Source: Paenibacillus foliorum (lineage in GTDB: Bacteria > Bacillota > Bacilli > Paenibacillales > NBRC-103111). Taken from it: 64,000 nucleotides of DNA. Below, one piece after another: positions 8,553 to 17,547 of this stretch. The stretch is from positions 1-64,000 of the forward strand of contig NZ_WHOD01000071.1 in assembly GCF_013141765.1 (NCBI RefSeq). Reading direction: 5' to 3'. The notes beneath the pieces were generated by a model. The model worked only from the letters and a program-made list of their open reading frames with translations. It was not told where the DNA came from and made no database searches. Each line of letters begins with the position of its first letter. Position 1 is the first letter of the stretch. The position numbers and the translations under genes are program-made.

Positions 8553-9713
8553 TTATAGCCCGCTATCAATACTATTGTCTCCATGGTTCCCCAGCACTTC
8601 GACCCCTGTACAATTGATCGTTTTTACCGGAGCAAGAGCCGCATCGTGTCCATGCCTCCAATAGTTACCGACAAGGGAGATATCCTTAAAATTGTTGATC
8701 TCGATAGCGTTTGTTGGATTGTAATCTGTACTAATTGTATTGCCTGTGATTGTCAATCCTTCCGCAAAAAATTCAGGATGAGTTGAGGAAGCATCAAATT
8801 TAAATATAGGCTTACCGCCGTTTTGCGTAGCTTGTCTTATGATGTTCCCCGTTACTAGGATAGATGCCCGTTCCGGATTTCCAAGCCATCCTGGAGCCAC
8901 ATATTTTATTGCTTCATCTTTCGCTCCTTCCAGAATGTTATTTGCAATCAGACACTCTCTCACGCCCCCGTCGAATAGGATATTATGGAGCGGTGATCGG
9001 TTGCCATTTAGATGGTTGCCGATAATCCTGAAGGGCCCACCAGATTTAATTACGATATCAGTCCCCGGCGCTTCGATGTTGTTGTTAATAATCCAACTGT
9101 CGATAAACCGATATTCCAGTTGCAGACCAACGCCAACCTCTTCACCGGTATCTGAAATATTACAGTTTTCAATTCTGTTCAAAAATCCAAGGTCGTCTGT
9201 GAATTCACCGTCGTTCATCCAAATGCCGACTCCTGACCAGCCAACAAATTCGCAGTCTCTGAGCTGTGACTTTGAAAAATGCGCTTTAATGCAGGAGCTT
9301 CCACGCATGTCTGCATCCATACACAAATGCTGAAACAAACAGTTCTCCCACATACCAGTCAGCACAGAGGTATTGTTCGAGCATCGGATGTAGGCAGCGC
9401 CAATCCACGGATTGCCGTATGGGTCGAGTGCACCGTCGCCAAAAGAATAGTGTACACCACGCTGCGCAATTCCCGTGACGGTCACATGCTTTAAATACTT
9501 AGTCGTATCCCCGAGTGCTTGGGACAATACATATGATCCTGGGGGAACGATAACCGTCCCGCCACCGCGAGCGTCCATATCACGTATAGCCTTGTCGAAC
9601 GCTGGAAAATCGTCTTCCGATCCAATTCCTTTTGCACCGTAATCTCGTTTCACGTCGACCATGTATCCTGAACCTGCGCCGCGACCTGCCTTCATTCCAA
9701 ATCCGCCGAGCAT
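8553..9713 (-). CDS. Beta-helix tailspike (pectate-lyase superfamily)
   Basis: A 386-residue protein. VDVKRDYGAKGIGSEDD, AFDKAI and GGTVIVPPGSYVLSQ are the signature of the pectate-lyase-3 N-terminus that begins a right-handed beta-helix. N-rich turns recur through the rest (IENCNIS, IINNNIEAPG, IIGNHLNG, VTGNIIRQ, ITGNTIS). Such phage proteins are tailspikes that bind or cleave surface polysaccharide. No catalytic residues can be assigned. It is inserted between the gp25-like and gpJ-like baseplate genes, not with the fibre. Confidence 0.8.
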   Translation of the reverse strand: MLGGFGMKAGRGAGSGYMVDVKRDYGAKGIGSEDDFPAFDKAIRDMDARGGGTVIVPPGSYVLSQALGDTTKYLKHVTVTGIAQRGVHYSFGDGALDPYGNPWIGAAYIRCSNNTSVLTGMWENCLFQHLCMDADMRGSSCIKAHFSKSQLRDCEFVGWSGVGIWMNDGEFTDDLGFLNRIENCNISDTGEEVGVGLQLEYRFIDSWIINNNIEAPGTDIVIKSGGPFRIIGNHLNGNRSPLHNILFDGGVRECLIANNILEGAKDEAIKYVAPGWLGNPERASILVTGNIIRQATQNGGKPIFKFDASSTHPEFFAEGLTITGNTISTDYNPTNAIEINNFKDISLVGNYWRHGHDAALAPVKTINCTGVEVLGNHGDNSIDSGL

Positions 9714-9714
9714 G

Positions 9715-10224
9715 TTATATCACCTCCTGTACCTGGACGATTGTTTGCGTACCATTGATCGGAGCTGCGGCGGCTTTCAGCTTTAGCCTTCCGCGGATGT
9801 ACTTTGCAAAAGGAGGAATGCCCCCGTATACGCGACGCGAATTCCCGGAGGCATTGAACGAATATTCAATACCATATGCGTCATACCACTGCATCCAGAC
9901 ACCGGATGCTACTTCTAGTTCAAATGTGACGGTCAAATCTCTAAACTGACCGTTATTATCAATCTTAATGAAAAGTCCTGATGATAACGTCGCAGGCACA
10001 TTAACAAAATCAAACAATTTTAAACCGTCCCATGCAATAGGGGTGTTCGCTACGTGCTCATTGTTTACACTGGCGTTTTTCATTGCGATTGGATTCGATA
10101 TACTGATGGGTGTGATACCGTCCGAGGAAAAAATCACCGTTGGTATATAGAAATTGTTTCCGTCGGCGGTTACCTTTACAGCCCCCGCTTTTTGTCTAGC
10201 ATCAGTAGGAAAGGTAAATCCCAT
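9715..10224 (-). CDS. Hypothetical structural protein beside tailspike
   Basis: A 169-residue protein beginning MGFTFPTDARQKAG. I do not recognise the family. It is rich in beta strand (NNFYIPTVIF, TVTFELEV, YIRGRLKLKA) and may be a jelly-roll domain. ATG 10224 is preferred over the upstream frame because AAAGGGGG lies nine bases before it. It ends one base before the tailspike start, so the two probably act together as a receptor-binding unit. Confidence 0.6.
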   Translation of the reverse strand: MGFTFPTDARQKAGAVKVTADGNNFYIPTVIFSSDGITPISISNPIAMKNASVNNEHVANTPIAWDGLKLFDFVNVPATLSSGLFIKIDNNGQFRDLTVTFELEVASGVWMQWYDAYGIEYSFNASGNSRRVYGGIPPFAKYIRGRLKLKAAAAPINGTQTIVQVQEVI

Positions 10225-10243
10225 GCTATCAATCCCCCTTTCG

Positions 10244-10636
10244 TTATTCACTGAATGTTAAAGCGGTATTTCCTCCTAAATCGGTGACGGTGACTTGAAT
10301 CGAGTTCCCATTCTGCGTATTTACTGTGCAAGATAAAGAATAGGTTCGATTTTCGTAAATGCTTTTGAAATTTTTAATAATGGTCACCCCTGGTGTATTT
10401 GCTATGGCCTCTTTGACTAGTAGATCGGTTGCTTGTACGTTAGCAGGTGTTCCGGGTTGTCCAAGAATGTTTTGAAATAACGGCAATCCTTTATCGATGC
10501 TTTCCCACCATTCACCTTGAAGAAGCAGTAAATTAGTTTTAAGGGCTTGAGCGACGGCTGATACACCCGATATAAAGTTTTGCTGACTCTTACCAAAACT
10601 GTAATCTCCGTTTGTGTCCAGAGCTCGATATTTCAC
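10244..10636 (-). CDS. Baseplate wedge protein (gp25/W-like)
   Basis: A 130-residue protein with GEWWESIDKGLPLFQNILG, the hallmark of the gp25-like baseplate wedge fold, and a C-terminal beta domain. It contributes to sheath attachment at the baseplate. It lies between the spike and the tailspike cassette, and usually precedes gpJ directly. Confidence 0.8.
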   Translation of the reverse strand: MKYRALDTNGDYSFGKSQQNFISGVSAVAQALKTNLLLLQGEWWESIDKGLPLFQNILGQPGTPANVQATDLLVKEAIANTPGVTIIKNFKSIYENRTYSLSCTVNTQNGNSIQVTVTDLGGNTALTFSE

Positions 10637-10652
10637 TCATATCCCTCCTAGA

Positions 10653-11207
10653 TCACACAAAGGGTGTCCCGTTAATTTTAACGATCGGTGCCACGATGTT
10701 AATTTCGTTGTTACTTAAGCTGATATATACGGTTCCTTCGTTCGTCCTCAGCTGTGCAGCTGTCGAGGAGTAATTCGGGATCTTATTCGGTTGGCTCCAG
10801 ACGCCTATTACTGCAAATCCATCGGATAAGTCATGCCGACGTTTCTCGATTTGATTTTGCACGCCTCCACTACTAAACCAAGCATCGATGCACATATCGG
10901 AGAAGATAACCAAACACTCATCACCTGCAGCAATGGGAAGCGTGAGAGCATACCCACCGGCTCGCGGAATAACGATAGGTACATCCAACAGCATCGGGAT
11001 CTCAATCCAGTGCTGCATTAAGTCCGCGTCAATGATCTTTTCTCGGAGAGCTACCTGTACGCTTACAGTTTGTGTGATGGGGTCAAAATCTTGAATGATT
11101 CCCGGTGCCGATACACGTAAATTGTTCGAGAAATTATCTAGCATTCGTCGGTAAAATTCTTCTTTATTACTCGGATCTACTATGCGTTCACTGATGGTTA
11201 TTCCCAC
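10653..11207 (-). CDS. Membrane-puncturing spike (Gp138/gpV-like)
   Basis: A 184-residue protein with an OB-fold N-terminus (GIIQDFDPITQTVSVQVALRE), the PMLLDVPIVIPRAGG loop and GDECLVIFSD, all typical of Gp138-type spikes. The C-terminus (TVYISLSNNEINIVAPIVKI) is a repetitive beta stretch that would form the trimeric needle. It sits directly downstream of the hub gene. Confidence 0.85.
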   Translation of the reverse strand: MGITISERIVDPSNKEEFYRRMLDNFSNNLRVSAPGIIQDFDPITQTVSVQVALREKIIDADLMQHWIEIPMLLDVPIVIPRAGGYALTLPIAAGDECLVIFSDMCIDAWFSSGGVQNQIEKRRHDLSDGFAVIGVWSQPNKIPNYSSTAAQLRTNEGTVYISLSNNEINIVAPIVKINGTPFV

Positions 11208-11223
11208 TATTACTGCCTCCTTT

Positions 11224-12648
11224 CTACATGGGATTTGCTGAGGCTGCTGATATCATTCCTGGAAGAATACCTGCCTGAGATACCGTTTGACATTCGCACT
11301 CCCAAGCATCGCCCCGAGTATCGCCTGTGTAGGTAACACCGATCACGCGGTATATTCCGTCACCATCTAGATTTCGAATGGGCTGACCCTGTTGGAACGT
11401 CTGCGCCCTAATCAGACTGTTATTGATGTGAACCAGTGTGTTAATTTTAATTCGAGGATTAAGTAAGCACTTAAAAGTAACACCTTGATCATTCTGTGCA
11501 GGCATCCCGATCAACCCCGATGCAGGCGAAAGCTCAGTGATCTCTCCTTCGGGTAAGTCCGACATTCGTACAATGTTGACCTTACCGTCCTCCACATAAA
11601 AAGAAGCATCTTGCGATTGTGCAAGTTGCCTCAAATAATCCTTTGCAAGTCCGAATACAACCTTACCGCGGCTTAGCTCCTGCGAACTGAATTCACTTGA
11701 TATGCTACCTAGCAGTGTGGGTATCTTAGCCTGACTCACCACATTTTCAACAAGGCTGCGGGACGATTGCCCCTTGAGAACGGAGAACCCAACAAAGCCT
11801 TGATTCATGAAGCGGTCACCGTCAAGAGAGTATAAAGTTAGCCGATAGGTTACACCATCCTCTTTGTCACGGACCGGTTGGATGATATCGCCATCGAAGA
11901 TCAAACCATATTGATCGCCTTCATAACCTGCCTCTATGACAATTCGATTACCTTCTTGTATGATACTGTTCTCCGTATCAGGAGCCAAGTTGTACAATAC
12001 AATCTCGGAAAAATTAGGCTGCTGCAGGATTGTCTTCTGAATCTTGAACGTGCAGCGGAGCTGCGAAACATCAAGCGCGACCCCATCAGGTCGACTGACT
12101 AAAACCCGATATCGCCTACCATACAGAATATTCCCAAGCGCTTGGGAATTTGCAACAACACCAAAATTGGTTGCTGGAACATTGATGTTAAACTGTGGAG
12201 TTGTTAGCGTCGGGGTAGTAGCACCTGCTCCGCTACTTGAATCACCTTGATACTTTAGCCATACGCGGTAACGTCTTTGGTAATCGCTATCTGGAATGGC
12301 AGGACCTACGTAAGAAAGCGTGAACTTCCGGAAGTCTTTCCCTGCTGATTTCCACACCCGACTGATGACACGCACAGCTACACACATGGAGAATGCGTCA
12401 TTGCTTAGCGTTAGTTGTTGCATGCCTTCCAGTGAATCTGGTAACTCAAGCCTTAATTTGTTGGCTGCATACAGGAATGAATCCTCATGCCACTTCGGCC
12501 ATACCTGCCCATACCCCAACGCGTTGCCACCATCACCCAATATATTAGTTCCGTTAGTCTCGGCCTCCACAGTGGCAAGGACGATGTTAATATCTGCTCC
12601 TTGAGCCTGCGCTTCAGCTGTCGCTAAGTTTTTCCAATTGGTCGCCAT
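11224..12648 (-). CDS. Baseplate hub with N-terminal lytic transglycosylase-like domain
   Basis: A 474-residue fusion. Residues 1-135 look like a lytic transglycosylase: NIVLATVEAETNG supplies a candidate catalytic glutamate and ALGYGQV is the following family loop. After a linker rich in S, T and P (about 136-175) comes a baseplate hub domain of the gpD/gp44 type (LYGRRYRVLVSRPDG, GDRFMNQGFVGF, KVVFGLAKDYLRQLA). It would cap the tail tube and cut peptidoglycan during injection. Fusing the muralytic domain to the hub is less common than placing it on the tape measure. Confidence 0.8.
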   Translation of the reverse strand: MATNWKNLATAEAQAQGADINIVLATVEAETNGTNILGDGGNALGYGQVWPKWHEDSFLYAANKLRLELPDSLEGMQQLTLSNDAFSMCVAVRVISRVWKSAGKDFRKFTLSYVGPAIPDSDYQRRYRVWLKYQGDSSSGAGATTPTLTTPQFNINVPATNFGVVANSQALGNILYGRRYRVLVSRPDGVALDVSQLRCTFKIQKTILQQPNFSEIVLYNLAPDTENSIIQEGNRIVIEAGYEGDQYGLIFDGDIIQPVRDKEDGVTYRLTLYSLDGDRFMNQGFVGFSVLKGQSSRSLVENVVSQAKIPTLLGSISSEFSSQELSRGKVVFGLAKDYLRQLAQSQDASFYVEDGKVNIVRMSDLPEGEITELSPASGLIGMPAQNDQGVTFKCLLNPRIKINTLVHINNSLIRAQTFQQGQPIRNLDGDGIYRVIGVTYTGDTRGDAWECECQTVSQAGILPGMISAASANPM

Positions 12649-12652
12649 TTTC

Positions 12653-12997
12653 TCACCTCACCGTATCCGTCCAAACCAGTACATAGTCACTTCCGAGATT
12701 AGTTCCCTCGGGTATTCCTGAAGTAAGCGAGCTGATCGGAACGATCGCTGCGCTACCAATACCCAGGTATGTATATTGCCCGAGAAGATCAGCAGCTGGA
12801 AAGAGCCCAGTTACAAGCGGTACCGCATCCAGTAACAATTCTTTCGTCTTTACATCGGCAATCGACATGAACCAATACTCGCCGATTCCGTTCCATGTGA
12901 AGGTAAAAGCTAACGTTATATTTTTAGCATCTACCGGAAGCGTACAAGAAAAACTTTGATTAGCTCCCGATGCAAGAGGAATAATTTTAGTAGCCAT
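12653..12997 (-). CDS. Baseplate plug protein (Pam3 gp18-like)
   Basis: A 114-residue protein: IIPLASGANQSFSCTLPVD, WFMSIADVKTKELLLD and VPLVTG are typical of the Pam3 gp18-like baseplate plug family. It sits between the Dit-like protein and the hub, as in phages with DUF3383 sheaths. Confidence 0.75.
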   Translation of the reverse strand: MATKIIPLASGANQSFSCTLPVDAKNITLAFTFTWNGIGEYWFMSIADVKTKELLLDAVPLVTGLFPAADLLGQYTYLGIGSAAIVPISSLTSGIPEGTNLGSDYVLVWTDTVR

Positions 12998-13006
12998 ATG
13001 TTCCTC

Positions 13007-13579
13007 CTAATTGCCCAGCAGTAGACCAGACATTTGTTTCAAAATGCTTTGATTCGGCGTGACTGGCTCCGGATTTCCTCTCCTTGAGTTGTCTGTCACC
13101 TCGGGTCTAGCACTTATTTGAACGGTTGTCACTTGAGCTACGAGGATCTCACGGAACGTAACGGAACAGCGCATTCCCTCAAACGTTGTATAATCGTCTG
13201 GTGCGGTCAATACCTCGATAAGCATGTTTGGGTACAAGCCTAAACGCGTATGGACTTGAATCGGAACCCGGAGTTGCTGCAGCTCTTTTAAAACGTAGAA
13301 CGCTTGGACGGAACGAGAATATCCACCACTAAATTGACCAGGTACAGTACTTTCGTTGACGTCGCTCATCGCTACGTCCATTGATAATTCTCGGGGCTGC
13401 AGAAAGGCATGATCCGTTATTGCAGCGCCAGTTTGAACGGGATGATCCGTAATCGTTAACCTGCTTGTATGGTCCATTTTAAGATATGCATCGAAAAACC
13501 AACCCCCAATATTAGTTTTGGTGTAAACCAAATCCTTAATCTCGGGGGCAGATAAATCTAATATAGGGGAGTTGTCCAT
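13007..13579 (-). CDS. Baseplate protein with Dit-like domain
   Basis: A 190-residue protein. DAYLKMDHTSRLTITDHPVQ and GAAITDHAFLQPRELSMD match the Dit-like baseplate family, and VTFREI near 160 is a second conserved patch. It would sit around the tube end beneath the tape measure. The start codon is adjacent to the stop of the tape measure gene. Confidence 0.8.
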   Translation of the reverse strand: MDNSPILDLSAPEIKDLVYTKTNIGGWFFDAYLKMDHTSRLTITDHPVQTGAAITDHAFLQPRELSMDVAMSDVNESTVPGQFSGGYSRSVQAFYVLKELQQLRVPIQVHTRLGLYPNMLIEVLTAPDDYTTFEGMRCSVTFREILVAQVTTVQISARPEVTDNSRRGNPEPVTPNQSILKQMSGLLLGN

Positions 13580-15321
13580 TATCGGATCACCCCACTCATG
13601 CTTCTGGTGTACATTGAATCCATATTATTTTGTGCTGCATCCGCTGTTTTCTGCGGGTCAGAGCCATAAATATTGTAAGTTGGGTTTAAATTTGTAGTAT
13701 TGCTAGTGTTTTGTGTGTTTGAGGATGGGAGCGTATAAGCCGGTGCGCTAAATCCATTTGCACCTTCTGTCCCTTTCGCACCTTTCGCTAGTAACCCTAA
13801 AGTTCTTGATACCTTATCACTAAATTTCGAACTCCTCCATTGGTTCAACAGGCCACCCACGTCCTGAAACATATCTACAAAAAAGCCTTTCTTTGGACCC
13901 TCTTCAAGACGCTCGCCTGCTTCCCCCCCTTTTTCTTCAATGGAATTTAGAAGTCCGCCACCGATAGCTTTGGAGATTGTACTTACATATCCCGCTGAGG
14001 TTTCAAGAAGATCATTTAATAGTTTCATCTGAACGACAATAACGTCTTTCAAAATATCTCCGATGCCACCGAGCACCTTTTTGGACTCATTCAGTCCTAA
14101 AAATTTATCGATTACCTTCGTAATAGATGCTGTTAACTCAGATACTGAAGCGATAACATTCTCGAAATTATCCTTAAGGTCTTTCAGGACTCCTTGTTTT
14201 TCCAGTTCCTTGAACAGATCCTGTACCCAAGTATTAGTGCCGACAAACAATTTCTCGATGATACCGAAGGTATTCTTGAAAATACCCTCAAAATTCTTAA
14301 GGACCCCTTTGTCTTCTATGTCCTTGTAAAATCCGTTAATCTCTGTACCCGCTGCCTCGATGCCTTCCGAAATGACCTTTAACGATTCCTTCCAACCTTT
14401 CTGAATACCATCAAAAACACCATCGCCCTTCAGCTTGTTGTAAAATTCCTCAAGCTTTTTCCAGAAAGGGCCGAATGCCGATTCGCCGCCATCAAGGTAT
14501 GTGTAAAAGTCGTCTAATAGAAGGATTAACGCAAGTAGCGTCGATGTTATGATGCCAAACGGTCCGGTTTGAATGATCAGCCCTAGTGCCGCTATTGCCG
14601 CTCCAATCATTTTCAAGTTACGCGGGATCGCACTGCCTACATCATTAAATATTCGGATGATATCCTTGAGTACCTTAAAGGTTGTTATCCCCATCCGGGC
14701 AAACCAACTCATTACCTGGGCAATCACCTTTGTCCATGACGGCATCGTCTTAACTATGATTCCGTTAATCTCAGACAAGGTCTGCTTGATCTGTTTTATG
14801 GGTCCTTCCATATATTTCACGAAATAGTAACCGACCCACTGTAGCGCGTAGGTCGCCTCAAGTTTCAGCCGTGTAAACTCAAACTGAACAGATCGAACAA
14901 GCTTCATCTGCTCAGCGAATTCAGCGGGAGGGCGTAGGTCCTTCGCCTCCTGGTTCAGCTCCTTGAAATTGCGCATAAGCTCCGGGCTTAGGTACAAGTC
15001 CTGTAGCGTTACCCCCATCGCCTTTAGCGTGTTGTTATAAGCAGCAGCCGCATCTTTACTCATCCATAGTTGGCGGGCTAACTTCTCTGTCTCCAGGTCA
15101 GCTTGTGCCAGATCGCCTATGAACTTTGCAATCCCAATACTCGCAGTCGCAACAAAGGTCGTCACAGCAGCGCCAGCAAGGGCAAATTTAGTGACTGCAC
15201 TCCCAGCAAACTTAGCAACTCCTTGCTCTACGCCGTCCATGGCTTTCGTGGCCGACTGGTAAGAAGCTTTATCCACGCTGAAACCTAAACTAACAAGATA
15301 ACTTTTGATTGTGTCGATCAC
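13579..15321 (-). CDS. Tail tape measure protein
   Basis: A 580-residue protein with the tape measure layout. The N-terminus (VSLGFSVDKASYQ) is followed by a hydrophobic A/G segment (about 40-70), helical repeats, a membrane-like segment near 245-275 (AAIAALGLIIQTGPFGIITST) and long amphipathic helices. At roughly 1.5 angstroms per residue this implies a tail near 85-90 nm. GTG 15321 overlaps the TGA of the frameshifted chaperone product, so initiation is probably coupled to it. Confidence 0.85.
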   Translation of the reverse strand: MIDTIKSYLVSLGFSVDKASYQSATKAMDGVEQGVAKFAGSAVTKFALAGAAVTTFVATASIGIAKFIGDLAQADLETEKLARQLWMSKDAAAAYNNTLKAMGVTLQDLYLSPELMRNFKELNQEAKDLRPPAEFAEQMKLVRSVQFEFTRLKLEATYALQWVGYYFVKYMEGPIKQIKQTLSEINGIIVKTMPSWTKVIAQVMSWFARMGITTFKVLKDIIRIFNDVGSAIPRNLKMIGAAIAALGLIIQTGPFGIITSTLLALILLLDDFYTYLDGGESAFGPFWKKLEEFYNKLKGDGVFDGIQKGWKESLKVISEGIEAAGTEINGFYKDIEDKGVLKNFEGIFKNTFGIIEKLFVGTNTWVQDLFKELEKQGVLKDLKDNFENVIASVSELTASITKVIDKFLGLNESKKVLGGIGDILKDVIVVQMKLLNDLLETSAGYVSTISKAIGGGLLNSIEEKGGEAGERLEEGPKKGFFVDMFQDVGGLLNQWRSSKFSDKVSRTLGLLAKGAKGTEGANGFSAPAYTLPSSNTQNTSNTTNLNPTYNIYGSDPQKTADAAQNNMDSMYTRSMSGVIR

Positions 15322-15970
15322 GGCTGATCCCTCCTTTGTCGCGCTGCGTCATGGGCTCTTTGACTGTTCTCATGCTTCACTTCTAGCATTTCATGTGCAT
15401 CCAGTAGATCGTCAAATGAAAATACGCAATCCACTATATCCCTGTGACTCCAAAAACCAGCCATAACAGGCGCATACGCGAACTCGTTAACATTAACTAG
15501 TTTTGCTGGGATGTAGTCAAGAGCCCCCCGACGATAGATGCCAAGGGACTCCCTTGAAAAAAACCTTTCACATTAAAGACCAAAGCGTGCGTTGTCAAAG
15601 CAAGTACGGTCATCGTATCGTCTTCCAAACCTAATACACCAAAGTTACCCTCACCATTCAATACCGGTGTAAATCCTGCTGGAAGCATCTCGCCGCAAAC
15701 TCTCAAAGATCTTTCTTGGACATATTTAAAATCCTCTTCGGTGAGGCTTCCAAGACCTTCCATGATACCCGGTATGTTGAACGCCTTTAGATCTACTTCG
15801 CTTACGTCATTGACGCCTTTAAGCTTGCCCAAGTCCATATTCTTTACTAATGGAGCCAGCAATCCCGTTATCTTAATCAGCATAAAAGACCCTGTTAGCG
15901 CATCGAATTTTTTTATGCGAAAGGTACGCCCGTTAATTTCTACATCCTTATGTTTTTCAACTTGTTTCAA
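15318..15970 (-). CDS. Frameshifted tail assembly chaperone (GT fusion)
   Basis: Inferred -1 frameshift product of about 217 residues. It consists of the first 138 codons of the upstream chaperone plus 79 codons from the -1 frame, ending at TGA 15320-15318. The -1 frame is open across the whole overlap and reads ALDYIPAKLVNVN, ADY-type helices and a charged tail (RQRRDQP). It has no ribosome binding site or good start of its own. A T TTT TTT heptamer (plus-strand 15557-15563) is in the correct phase. The fusion is expected to coat the tape measure during tail assembly. The stop overlaps the tape measure start. Confidence 0.75.
15497..15970 (-). CDS. Tail assembly chaperone (G form)
   Basis: A 157-residue protein between tube and tape measure genes: KQVEKHKDVEINGRTFRI, KFDALTGSFMLIKI and LTEEDFKYVQERSLRVC match chaperones of contractile-tail Firmicutes phages. 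It is the main product, ending at TAG 15499-15497. A fraction of ribosomes should shift to give the longer form. Confidence 0.82.
   Translation of the reverse strand: MKQVEKHKDVEINGRTFRIKKFDALTGSFMLIKITGLLAPLVKNMDLGKLKGVNDVSEVDLKAFNIPGIMEGLGSLTEEDFKYVQERSLRVCGEMLPAGFTPVLNGEGNFGVLGLEDDTMTVLALTTHALVFNVKGFFQGSPLASIVGGLLTTSQQN
15557..15563 (-). promoter_or_regulatory. Programmed -1 ribosomal frameshift slippery site
   Basis: On the minus strand GGT TTT TTT CAA contains the heptamer T TTT TTT in the X XXY YYZ phase for a -1 slip. A six-G run (minus strand, 15529-15524) about 28 bases further on is a weaker second candidate. The -1 frame is open from just before the T-run to 15318. Confidence 0.7.
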
Positions 15971-15982
15971 GCTTTACCCCTC

Positions 15983-16420
15983 CTATATAACGTCTTGCTG
16001 AATATCAGCAGCCATGAAATTCCACGTTACTTGCTGACCTTGCGCCTGATACGGCTTGTCGGGCAGCTTTTGAAAGCTGACTCCGGTTGACGTGATCAGA
16101 TCGTGCATGGATGGAGCCCTCTGTACAATCGAAAGTTTGGCCCACTCATTTGCAGGAGCATTTTCCAAATAGTTGTAGGCCTTGAGTAGCCATTGGTTTA
16201 ACGGTGAAGTCTGTTGAATTGCTATCGCATGACTCCCGTTACGGCCTTTGATCTTCGAGACCATGACTGAACCATCTGCTGATACATCGTGCGTCGTCCT
16301 ATCGGTTGCCATAGATGTAGAAATGCTGCCGAGGCCTTCTCCTCCTGCCACATATTGACCGAGAGACGGGTGTGAGAGAGTCAGGGTAACATCTCCAAAG
16401 CTGTATATTGATGTCGACAC
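15983..16420 (-). CDS. Tail tube protein (DUF3277-like)
   Basis: A 145-residue protein: YSFGDVTLTLSHPSLGQY, the S/T-rich loop, TTHDVSADGSVMVSKIKG and a C-terminal VTWNFMAADI match the DUF3277 tail tube family. It follows the sheath gene with a 12-base gap, as expected for a contractile tail. Confidence 0.85.
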   Translation of the reverse strand: MSTSIYSFGDVTLTLSHPSLGQYVAGGEGLGSISTSMATDRTTHDVSADGSVMVSKIKGRNGSHAIAIQQTSPLNQWLLKAYNYLENAPANEWAKLSIVQRAPSMHDLITSTGVSFQKLPDKPYQAQGQQVTWNFMAADIQQDVI

Positions 16421-16431
16421 TGTTTTCCCTC

Positions 16432-17547
16432 CTATCGGTTGACTACAACGCCGATCACGACGTGTTCAATAGCACCGGTCAGTTTGATCGCCACGTAAAT
16501 AGGGGGCGACTTTCTTGCATCTCGATCTGTTTGCGATTGGCTGGCAATCGACTCAGCTAGTATCATGTAGCCTATAGAAAGCGTGTCTCCTGTTTGTAAT
16601 CCTAGAATAGGGGCAGCATTCCAGACACCCGGACCGATTACACCTCGATTCCTTGCGTTATTGCAAGGGTCAGTAATAGCACTAACCAGCATGCTAACAC
16701 CATCTTCAGTCTGAGGGATCTTCGGTGAAGAAGTCAGAGAATTCATGATGGCTGTCTGTATCTCGTTGGTCAATACATCCAAGTTCAGCACTTCATCGAA
16801 GCTGATCCCGTCAGCCATGGTCCCTTGTACTAGTAGGTTATATGTCGCTCCGTAATTCGTATAAACATTCCCTTTGAAGCCTAGGATCGTGTTAACCTGA
16901 GTTGTTGTAAGTACCTCGGGTACTATGCCGACTTCAGACTTGTACGCTAGGGTATAAGCTGAATTGGCAAGTCCGGTATTTGCTCCCATCGCGTACCCCA
17001 TTGCAGCAACAGCAGCGTAATTCGATGTGCTGTATTGACCAAACGTTCTGTGGCGCTTAGCCGCATTCAGCGTTGCCATAACGTTACCCGCTGTACCGGC
17101 TATCACTTCTGCATCCTTCGTATCATAAAAATAAACGGATGACGGTGTTGCCGCCTCAACAACAGCAGCAATAGCTAGGATGTTGGCCTTGAGAACAGTG
17201 CAAACATACACAGCATACCAATCTCCGTTTTTCGCTCTGCAAGCTGTGACAGCAGCAGCAGCGGTCTCTGAGCCAGTAGCGTCCCATCTGCCGATGGCCA
17301 ATTTACTAGGTCTAGGCGATTGACTAAAATAAACCTGCGCTGCTAAATACTCCGGTTCTGTGCCCACCCATCCACCGGAAATCATATCTTCGGTACCGCT
17401 GTACAGTTTGACCCTATCCGCAGCTGAAATGATCGTGGAATCTCCGACGATCAAACCGAGATTAAAGCCGCTGTTCGCCACCGATACCGGCGAGACGGTC
17501 ACTGAAACGTTAACAATGCTCGAAAGCGATTGTGTCAATTCTCTCAC
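16432..17547 (-). CDS. Tail sheath protein (DUF3383)
   Basis: A 371-residue contractile sheath. VNVSVTVSPVSVANSGFNLGLIVG, AAQVYFSQSPRPSKLAIGRW and a C-terminal IYVAIKLTGAIEHVVIGVVVNR are DUF3383 hallmarks. GTG 17547 and TTG 17538 are both possible starts, with AAGGGTAGGTGAG just upstream. It is preceded directly by the neck terminator gene. Confidence 0.88.
   Translation of the reverse strand: MRELTQSLSSIVNVSVTVSPVSVANSGFNLGLIVGDSTIISAADRVKLYSGTEDMISGGWVGTEPEYLAAQVYFSQSPRPSKLAIGRWDATGSETAAAAVTACRAKNGDWYAVYVCTVLKANILAIAAVVEAATPSSVYFYDTKDAEVIAGTAGNVMATLNAAKRHRTFGQYSTSNYAAVAAMGYAMGANTGLANSAYTLAYKSEVGIVPEVLTTTQVNTILGFKGNVYTNYGATYNLLVQGTMADGISFDEVLNLDVLTNEIQTAIMNSLTSSPKIPQTEDGVSMLVSAITDPCNNARNRGVIGPGVWNAAPILGLQTGDTLSIGYMILAESIASQSQTDRDARKSPPIYVAIKLTGAIEHVVIGVVVNR

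Noticed and set aside
15501..15563. Sequencing error splitting the tail chaperone gene
   Set aside because: The slippery heptamer phase, the overlap and the known biology of tail chaperones favour a programmed frameshift over an error.
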